From: JAKJEP01 sp964580995
GTDB lineage: Bacteria; Planctomycetota; Phycisphaerae; Sedimentisphaerales; SM23-30
Length of the DNA: 11,620 nt
Direction: 5' to 3'
Assembly (NCBI GenBank): GCA_964580995.1
Contig: CAZOMV010000137.1
Location: 1 to 11,620 of the forward strand
Shown here: positions 6,098 to 11,620 of the stretch, in pieces
Layout of the letters: each line of letters opens with the position of its first letter
How positions within the stretch are numbered: position 1 is the stretch's first letter
Program-made: the position numbers and the translations under genes
Notes under the pieces: generated by a model
The model's input: the letters and a program-made list of their open reading frames with translations, nothing else
Database searches by the model: none
What the model was told of the DNA's origin: nothing

Positions 6098-8572
6098 CTA
6101 CTCACGCTGGAATCGCAGGACCTCCGATTCACCCCTCCCCAGCGGGATTAGCAAGCCGGAAAGCATTTCCTGACCGGAAACTTCCCGCATCTGGCTGCCG
6201 TCGATCCGGCTGAGCTTATACTTCTGGTTCGGCTCGACGCCGCGAATCCGCACCTCCACCGATCCGTAAGCCGACTCTTGCGGCCGCAAGACCACCAGAA
6301 ATCCCTCCCCCGTCGCCGGATCGTGGAACTCCCAGCCCACCCATTGCGTCAGATCAAAGGTCTGCGGCAGGAGCGGATAGTAGTCCTTATTCAGCAGATG
6401 CCGCACCTTCTTATAGTTTTCGATTTCCTGACGCACCCGCTGCCGCGCCGCCTCGTCCAGCCCCGTCCAGTCGCTGGCAAAACCCAGGGGACCGGCAAAA
6501 AGACTATGCAGATCGAAGCGGCTCGCCCGGGACGCCGCCGGCAAATTCGTATTCAGCAGTCCGCCCGGCAACAGTTGATTGCCGCCCGTCTCTTGCGAAC
6601 GGGCCGTTATCAAATTGCCTGTCTCATCGCTCTTCCAGTACGTATGCGCGCGGCGCATCGTTTCCAGGTCGATCCGCCGCCCGCCGCTGGCACAGCTCTC
6701 GATCAGCAGCTCAGGATATTTTTCCCGCAGGCGATCAAATAATTCGTATTCCCCTTCCAGATAACGAATCTGCGTCAGCCCCCGCGTTTCCGGCGCATCG
6801 GCACTATCCCACCGCCCCAGCGGCTCGAAATTGTAATCATAGCGTATCCATCGGACTTGCCCTTCGTCGATAAAACCGCACATCATCTGGAAAATCCATT
6901 CGCGCGCCTCAGGCACTTCCAGCTTCACCTGGTTGCCGGCCACCCACTCCGGATGTTCGCGGGCCAGCCGCGTGCCCGGATCGGCCCGCCCCACCTCGAA
7001 CCACAAGCCCAGCTTCATGCCCTTCTCCGCCGCGTATTTCCCGACTGGTCCCAGGCCGTTGGGAAACTTGGCCCGGTCCAGCGTCCAGTTACCAACCCCA
7101 CTGGGAAAACCGCCCTCAAACCACCCGGCGTCAATGCAGAAATATTCCAAACCCAGGTCCGCCGCCGCATCCATCTGCCGCTTCAGCATCTCCTCGCTAA
7201 TCCTGTTATCGAATGTGAACCAGTGGTTCCAGGAGACCGGCGGCAGCGGTTTCTGATCCCCCAGCAACGCCACATAATGGTCATAAAGTATTCCCCGCAA
7301 GGCATTCGAGCCATCCTGGGATTCGCCCTCATACAGCCCCAGCAGTACACTCGGCGAAAATATCTTTTCCCCAGCCGGCAGCGCCAGATTCATGCCCGGC
7401 ATCCCGATGGTGATTCGCGCTGCGCCCCGCCCGGCGTCGGGACGAAAATCAGCCTGCCATTGTCCCGACCAGCCGATACCCACCAGCAGGCCGCGTTTCG
7501 CGGCATCGTTCTGCAGCAGAAAGAAGGGAAGATCCTTCCCCGACGATCGCCCGCCCGCCGCCGACATCGTGGGAGCCGACAGCAGGTTCACTTCCGAAAC
7601 CAGAAACCCGGGCCCTTCGCCGGAAGACAGAAACGGCCCCGTCAAGCCGCCCGTGCTGCGAATCAGCCGGGTGGGCCTGGCATCCGAAATCAGCAAATCC
7701 AGGGCATAAACCTCCGTCAGCGGCTGGGCCGGCGTTTTGCCGCGGTTCTCGAAGAACCACCGAAACTCCACCGCCTGCCGATCCTTAAATACCTCCGCCC
7801 GCCATGTGGCCGCCAGCCCCTCCGGCCCTTCCACCCAGGTAATCTCGTGAATCCGGCTATCTTCGCTTTCCACCGGCGGCTTGACCGTGCGAGTCCATTC
7901 TTTCAGCAGCGATTCCGAGGCTTGACCTCCGTAAACAAATGACGCCGGAGGCGCCGCCGGACTAAGAAACAACTGCCGCGCCGCCGCGACGATCATGCTC
8001 AGCGGCAGACGCTTGCCGTCCCCATCGATCAGGCACGCCTCACCCCAATCCGCCTGATCATGGGCAATCCCATCCCAGGCGTCGGTAACGATCAGTTCCA
8101 ATTCCCGTACGCCATCCACGGACACTTCGATCCGTTGCGACAGTTGGTCAAAACGGCAGACCGGCGTCCGGGCCAGTTCCTGCCCATCGCCCTTCACCAC
8201 GAACACCACGCTGGCCTTATCGCGTCCGTTCCGCGTGTCATCATTGTTGTCAATGCCAACCTCGGCGGCAAATGTCTGCATGGGCGAATCAATCTGGAAA
8301 ACGATCCGCCCGTTGGCATGAGACCCCAGACCGTCCTGATAACTTTTCTCGCCGATCCGTAGCGGCGTATGCGTATGACAGGAAGCATTGACGGTCAGTT
8401 CCCCATATTCCTGAGCGGCGCTCACCAATCGCACCGGCGCTGATAACTTCGGCTGTGCCGATGACAACCCGATGTCCGCCAGAAATTGCTCAAACTCCTC
8501 CATCTTGTCAGCCATAACCGGCGCTTGAAATCCGATTAAACACACCCAGCAAACAGCAATCCATCGTAACAT
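6098..8572 (-). CDS. Exported alpha-galactosidase-like glycoside hydrolase, GH36 type with NPCBM domain
   Basis: Begins at the ATG at 8572, with AAGGAG nine bases upstream and a clear signal peptide (MLRWIAVCWVCLIGFQAPVM, then ADK). The ATG at 8602 would add ten residues lying over an inverted repeat and the RBS. The mature 824-aa precursor has an NPCBM carbohydrate-binding domain (about 47-182; DGLGSHANGRIVF and VGIDNNDD), a beta-sandwich region, and a (beta/alpha)8 catalytic domain from about 445. Catalytic landmarks are WNHWF (448-452), DAGWF (481-485), the nucleophile in RWIRYDYN (D579) and ESCASGGRRIDLE with the acid/base in WKSDE (D649). It would remove terminal alpha-galactosyl or related residues from polysaccharides in the periplasm or outside. 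A C-terminal beta domain ends the protein. Specificity is inferred from clan D; alpha-N-acetylgalactosaminidase activity is possible. Confidence 0.88.
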   Translation of the reverse strand: MLRWIAVCWVCLIGFQAPVMADKMEEFEQFLADIGLSSAQPKLSAPVRLVSAAQEYGELTVNASCHTHTPLRIGEKSYQDGLGSHANGRIVFQIDSPMQTFAAEVGIDNNDDTRNGRDKASVVFVVKGDGQELARTPVCRFDQLSQRIEVSVDGVRELELIVTDAWDGIAHDQADWGEACLIDGDGKRLPLSMIVAAARQLFLSPAAPPASFVYGGQASESLLKEWTRTVKPPVESEDSRIHEITWVEGPEGLAATWRAEVFKDRQAVEFRWFFENRGKTPAQPLTEVYALDLLISDARPTRLIRSTGGLTGPFLSSGEGPGFLVSEVNLLSAPTMSAAGGRSSGKDLPFFLLQNDAAKRGLLVGIGWSGQWQADFRPDAGRGAARITIGMPGMNLALPAGEKIFSPSVLLGLYEGESQDGSNALRGILYDHYVALLGDQKPLPPVSWNHWFTFDNRISEEMLKRQMDAAADLGLEYFCIDAGWFEGGFPSGVGNWTLDRAKFPNGLGPVGKYAAEKGMKLGLWFEVGRADPGTRLAREHPEWVAGNQVKLEVPEAREWIFQMMCGFIDEGQVRWIRYDYNFEPLGRWDSADAPETRGLTQIRYLEGEYELFDRLREKYPELLIESCASGGRRIDLETMRRAHTYWKSDETGNLITARSQETGGNQLLPGGLLNTNLPAASRASRFDLHSLFAGPLGFASDWTGLDEAARQRVRQEIENYKKVRHLLNKDYYPLLPQTFDLTQWVGWEFHDPATGEGFLVVLRPQESAYGSVEVRIRGVEPNQKYKLSRIDGSQMREVSGQEMLSGLLIPLGRGESEVLRFQRE

Positions 8573-8581
8573 AACTTGTGG

Positions 8582-8587
8582 CTCCTT
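8582..8587 (-). promoter_or_regulatory. Ribosome binding site fixing the glycosidase start
   Basis: AAGGAG on the minus strand lies nine bases before the ATG at 8572, just ahead of the signal-peptide codons, which favours that start over 8602. Confidence 0.7.
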
Positions 8588-8609
8588 ATTAATATCCGGC
8601 ATATTAATA
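8587..8609. promoter_or_regulatory. Inverted repeat, candidate operator of the glycosidase gene
   Basis: Perfect nine-base arms TATTAATAT and ATATTAATA flank CCGGC. On the minus strand the right arm covers the predicted -10 and the left arm lies next to the ribosome binding site, a position suited to a dimeric repressor responding to sugar supply. No regulator gene is in the window, so the binding protein is unknown. Confidence 0.45.
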
Positions 8610-8629
8610 TTTTAATCCCCCGGTGGCAA
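8601..8629 (-). promoter_or_regulatory. Candidate promoter of the glycosidase gene
   Basis: On the minus strand TTGCCA (8629-8624) is followed after 17 bases by TAATAT (8606-8601). Transcription would start inside the inverted repeat and give a leader of roughly 20 bases including AAGGAG. The AT-rich surroundings make the -10 call only moderately sure. Confidence 0.4.
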
Positions 8630-8670
8630 GAAGCTAAAGTTATAATTTATCTCTTTCTCCCGGAAAACAT

Positions 8671-8700
8671 TTGCTTTTTCCTGCCGTTTGCGGGTATGAT
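8671..8700 (+). promoter_or_regulatory. Promoter of the AAA ATPase gene
   Basis: TTGCTT (8671-8676), an 18-base spacer and TATGAT (8695-8700), preceded by GCGGG as at the 3637-3664 promoter. The leader to the ATG at 8750 would be about 42 bases and includes the AAAGGG ribosome site (8735-8740). Confidence 0.55.
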
Positions 8701-8749
8701 AAATCCCGGACTTGGAAGATCAGTCAGCCAAAAAAAAGGGTACGCCGCC

Positions 8750-10237
8750 ATGGACGATATCAACAGCCTTCAAATGTTAATCAAATGCAAGCACCCCTGT
8801 ATCGCGATTATCACCCTGGAGGAACTCTACGCCAAAAGCGTGGTCATCGACACCGCCATCCAGTTGACCTCGAACCTGCTGCTCTGGACCGTCAACGACG
8901 GCCTCAAAAACGGCCTGATCTCCGGCGAACAGCCCATCGAAGGCACCCAGAATCCCGCCGCCGCCCTCTACTATCTCTCCGCCCGCGAGGACCGCTTCAT
9001 CACTCTGGCCCTGGACCTCGTCGAGCATCTGAACGAAAAGCATATCCTGCGGGCCACCCGCGACCTCATCAATAAATTCACCATCACCGGCAGCACCCTG
9101 GTCCTCATCGACCACAGCGACCGGCTGCCCCAGGCCATTCAGAATTACACCTCCTACTTCACCCTCTCCCTCCCGGACGAGGAAGAGCTGGAACAGATCG
9201 TCCGCACCACCCTGCGGAGCTTCCATCAGGACAATCCCCTGGAGATCAACGTCACCCGCTCGGGCTTGCGGAATATCGTCCGCAACCTGCGGGGCCTGAC
9301 CCGCCGCCAGGCCCAGCAGATCATCTTCGACACCATCTCCGAGGATTACCGCTTCGACAACAGCGACATCAACCGCGTCCTGGCCCAGAAACGCCAGATG
9401 CTGCAAACCGGCGGTATGCTGGAATATGTCGAAACCCCCGCCGAACTCAGCGAAATCGGGGGCATGCGCAGGCTCAAAGGCTGGCTGGCCAAACGCCAGA
9501 ACGCCACCAGCGAAAAAGCCCTCGAGTTCGGCCTCACCCCGCCCCGCGGCGTCCTCATCCTCGGTGTCCAGGGCGCCGGCAAAAGCCTCTGCGCCAAGGC
9601 CATCGCCACCGCCTGGCAGCGGCCCCTCCTGCGCCTGGACACCAGCAGCCTCTACGACCGCTACATCGGCGAATCCGAACGCCGCCTCCGCATGTCCCTT
9701 AAACAGGCCGAAATGATGGCCCCCATCGTCATGTGGATCGACGAAATCGAAAAGGCCTTCGCCTCCGCCGCCTCCCGCAGCTCCGACGGCGGCCTCTCCC
9801 AGCGGATGTTCGGCACCCTCCTCACCTGGATGCAGGAACATCAGGAGCCGGTCTTTCTGGTTGCCACCGCCAACGACATCGAGGCCCTGCCCCCCGAACT
9901 GCTCCGCAAGGGCCGCTTCGACGAAATCTTCTTCGTCGATCTGCCCACCGAGGAAGTCCGCCGCGACATCTTCAAAATTCACCTGAAAAAACGCAAACAA
10001 AATCCCGACGATTTCAACCTGGACCTGCTGGCCCGCACCGCCGACGGCTTCAGCGGCTCCGAAATCGAAGAAGCCATCATCAGCAGCCTGCACGAGGCCT
10101 TCTCCCGCAAGGTCCCCCTCACCAACGATCTGATCCAGGAGTCGGTTCAGAACTCTCCGCCCCTCTCCGTCACCATGCGCGAGGCCGTCGAAAACTTACG
10201 CTCCTGGTCCAAAGGCCGCTGCGTACCGGCGGATTGA
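8750..10237 (+). CDS. Ycf46-like AAA ATPase
   Basis: Starts at ATG 8750, nine bases after AAAGGG. An upstream in-frame ATG at 8576 would place the promoter and glycosidase operator inside the gene. The 495-aa cytosolic protein matches the usual length of Ycf46-type AAA proteins. Residues 1-190 form a degenerate ATPase-like domain without a Walker A, including LVLIDHSDRLP and an INxVTRSGLRNIVRNLRGLTRRQA-type helical stretch. The C-terminal AAA module has Walker A GVQGAGKS (272-279), Walker B MWIDEIE (328-334, D331/E332), sensor-1 asparagine in VATAND (N375) and RKGRFDE (386-392), then a small helical lid. In cyanobacteria Ycf46 affects inorganic carbon use; its role in non-phototrophs is unknown. 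The next gene, a secreted beta-helix protein, follows after 23 bases. Confidence 0.88.
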   Translation: MDDINSLQMLIKCKHPCIAIITLEELYAKSVVIDTAIQLTSNLLLWTVNDGLKNGLISGEQPIEGTQNPAAALYYLSAREDRFITLALDLVEHLNEKHILRATRDLINKFTITGSTLVLIDHSDRLPQAIQNYTSYFTLSLPDEEELEQIVRTTLRSFHQDNPLEINVTRSGLRNIVRNLRGLTRRQAQQIIFDTISEDYRFDNSDINRVLAQKRQMLQTGGMLEYVETPAELSEIGGMRRLKGWLAKRQNATSEKALEFGLTPPRGVLILGVQGAGKSLCAKAIATAWQRPLLRLDTSSLYDRYIGESERRLRMSLKQAEMMAPIVMWIDEIEKAFASAASRSSDGGLSQRMFGTLLTWMQEHQEPVFLVATANDIEALPPELLRKGRFDEIFFVDLPTEEVRRDIFKIHLKKRKQNPDDFNLDLLARTADGFSGSEIEEAIISSLHEAFSRKVPLTNDLIQESVQNSPPLSVTMREAVENLRSWSKGRCVPAD

Positions 10238-10260
10238 TCGAATAACCAGGAATATGTCCC

Positions 10261-11620
10261 ATGTTTAATACTTTGCGGAAACTGCTTCTTTTGCTGTTTG
10301 CCTCTTTATCTTGGCAAAATGACACCCTCTATTCCAAACTCATCCCCGTCGAAACCTTCACGCCGCCCGCCCTCCAGCAGGCCCTCGACGACTCCCAGCC
10401 CGGCGACGAAATCCGCCTGCACCCAGGCACCTACTATTTGGACCATACCCTGGTTCTCCAATCCCACCGCAAGCTGATCGGCGCCGGCCAGGACCAGACC
10501 ATCCTGCAATATCAGTCCGGCCAGCCCGGCGTCATGATCGACCTCTCCGGCTGCACCGGCCTCGAACTGGCTCATTTCACCCTCGAAGGCGGCAGCAATC
10601 CCAAAATCCACCAGGGCATCTCCGGCGGCAATGCCTCCCGCCTGAACCTCCATCATCTCACCATCCAAAATCTCGTGAAAACCGAAACCTTCGGCCCCCA
10701 CGGCATCCTCTTCTCCGGCGAAAATCCCACCCGCAAAAACGGCGTCACCGACAGCACCATCGCCGACTGCCGCTTCGAAAACATCGGCGTCGGCGCCTCC
10801 TACGGCGGCGCGATCCGCCTGGCCTGGGGTTCCTCCCGCAATCAGGTCCTCCGCAACACCATCCGCGACACCGGCCGCGGCGGCATCTTCGGCGACAACG
10901 GCTCCACCGACCTGCTCATCCGCGGCAACCGCATCTCCGGCTCCGGCGGCGAGGGCCTCGGCATCGAGGTCTGGGGCGGCTGCGACCGCTCCGTCATCGA
11001 AGACAACCAGCTCGACCACTGGCTCAGCGTCGGCGGCTGCGACTACTGCGCTGCCCGCCGCAATACCGTCAGCGACAAATCCGGCCCCGTCAAATACATC
11101 GGCCTGGAAATCATCGGCAGCTATTGCCTCGTCACCGACAACATCGTGGACGACGGCCAGCAGCTCGGCATCTCCGTCTCCGACCAGCCCCAAAAGAACT
11201 ATGTCTATTGGGCCAACAACACCATCCAAAACTGCGTCCAGTGGGGCGCCCAGCTTCAGGGCGACGCCACCGGCATCGCCTACCATTATTTCTACCGCTG
11301 CCAGTTCACCGGCACCACCTCCGACCGCGGCCAGCCCGCCTACCCCGGCGACGCCGGCCACGGCTTCCGCCTGAACGGCAATGTCAAACATCTGGTCTTC
11401 GACGAGTGCCGCTTCACCGGCAACGCCCGCCTCGGCATCCAGCCGGGCGTCCAGCCGAACGTGGACTTCCTCCACTTCCTCCGCTGCACCATCACCAACA
11501 ACCAAAGTTCCGCCGTCTCCCCCCTCCAGCCCTACACCGCCTTACTCTGGGAAGACTGCACCGTGGAAAACAACGGCAGCAATGACCTGCCCCCCGCCAA
11601 ACCCTTCCCCGCCCCGGCCC
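10261..11620 (+). CDS. Exported right-handed beta-helix protein, 3' end outside the window
   Basis: Open from ATG 10261 to the window edge, 453 codons with no stop. AGGAA lies eight bases upstream. A short signal peptide is visible (MFNTLRKLLLLLFASLSW). Residues about 38-60 (LQQALDDSQPGDEIRLHPGTY) are the entry segment of pectate-lyase-like parallel beta-helix proteins. Many rungs follow, with repeated N-x-I, C-R-F and G-I-x-x-G patterns (for example RNTIRDTGRGGIFGDN, DNIVDDGQQLGISVSD, CRFTGNARLGIQ). Such proteins are usually polysaccharide lyases, epimerases or carbohydrate-binding surface proteins; no catalytic set can be assigned. The end of the visible part turns Pro/Ala-rich, perhaps a linker. 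Nearly every codon ends in C. Probably co-transcribed with the AAA ATPase. Confidence 0.87.
   Translation, partial: MFNTLRKLLLLLFASLSWQNDTLYSKLIPVETFTPPALQQALDDSQPGDEIRLHPGTYYLDHTLVLQSHRKLIGAGQDQTILQYQSGQPGVMIDLSGCTGLELAHFTLEGGSNPKIHQGISGGNASRLNLHHLTIQNLVKTETFGPHGILFSGENPTRKNGVTDSTIADCRFENIGVGASYGGAIRLAWGSSRNQVLRNTIRDTGRGGIFGDNGSTDLLIRGNRISGSGGEGLGIEVWGGCDRSVIEDNQLDHWLSVGGCDYCAARRNTVSDKSGPVKYIGLEIIGSYCLVTDNIVDDGQQLGISVSDQPQKNYVYWANNTIQNCVQWGAQLQGDATGIAYHYFYRCQFTGTTSDRGQPAYPGDAGHGFRLNGNVKHLVFDECRFTGNARLGIQPGVQPNVDFLHFLRCTITNNQSSAVSPLQPYTALLWEDCTVENNGSNDLPPAKPFPAPA

Noticed and set aside
5951..6151. 66-aa open frame on the plus strand in the spacer between the glycosidase and GspF-like genes
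   Set aside because: No ribosome site, no family likeness, and its end overlaps the glycosidase gene. The 160-base spacer more likely holds the GspF promoter, for which only weak hexamers (minus strand TTGCAG, 17 bases, TAGCAT) are visible.
6857..7942. 361-aa open frame on the plus strand
   Set aside because: Arg/Gln/Pro-rich shadow opposite the glycosidase catalytic and sandwich domains.
8576..8749. N-terminal extension of the AAA ATPase from ATG 8576
   Set aside because: It would run through the glycosidase operator and the ATPase's own promoter, has different composition, and the ATG at 8750 has a better ribosome site and matches family length.
8777..10093. 438-aa open frame on the minus strand
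   Set aside because: Antisense shadow of the AAA ATPase with skewed Gly/Ala/Asp/Glu composition and no family motif.
10306..11505. 399-aa open frame on the minus strand
   Set aside because: Antisense to the beta-helix gene, almost entirely Ala/Gly/Val/Asp, the expected complement of C-ending codons.

Overview
The window looks like chromosomal DNA of a planctomycete, probably of the Phycisphaerae type. This rests on a H-X9-DG tail in a small pseudopilin-like protein, a secreted NPCBM + GH36 glycosidase, a secreted right-handed beta-helix protein, a Ycf46-like AAA ATPase and a stand-alone type II secretion F protein. Most of the DNA is GC-rich. By eye the + strand is rich in C over G whichever way the genes point. 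No rRNA, tRNA, CRISPR array or recognisable transposase was seen.

Layout. (1) Positions 1-77: possible 3' end of a + strand gene. (2) Positions 103-2260, minus strand: an apparent operon of HAD phosphatase (Gph-like), a 12-TM MFS transporter and a conserved-looking 91-aa protein. (3) Positions 2261-2581: divergent spacer with a cluster of small palindromes, including a dispersed-repeat-like GAAA hairpin. (4) Positions 2582-3622, plus: a TTG-started H-X9-DG protein and a class II aldolase whose usual HxH zinc motif reads HxQ. (5) Positions about 3666-4180: an AT-rich island with one small orphan gene behind a strong promoter. It abuts a GC-rich, start-less reading frame (4187-4399) encoding the C-terminal 70 residues of a VanZ-like membrane protein, apparently a gene cut off by insertion or deletion. 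(6) Positions 4479-5936, minus: a GspF/PilC-type inner-membrane protein followed by a helical 151-aa protein of unknown function. (7) Positions 6098-8572, minus: an exported alpha-galactosidase-like enzyme with a perfect 9-bp inverted repeat over its predicted -10/start region. (8) Positions 8750-11620, plus: the Ycf46-like AAA ATPase and, 23 bases downstream, an exported beta-helix protein that runs off the window.

The genes look like several short unrelated transcription units rather than one pathway. The glycosidase, aldolase and beta-helix protein fit a polysaccharide-degrading lifestyle. The most unusual part is the AT-rich island with its decapitated neighbour. The pairing of a cytosolic AAA ATPase with a secreted beta-helix protein is also worth following. 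I found no clear new multi-gene defence or mobile system.
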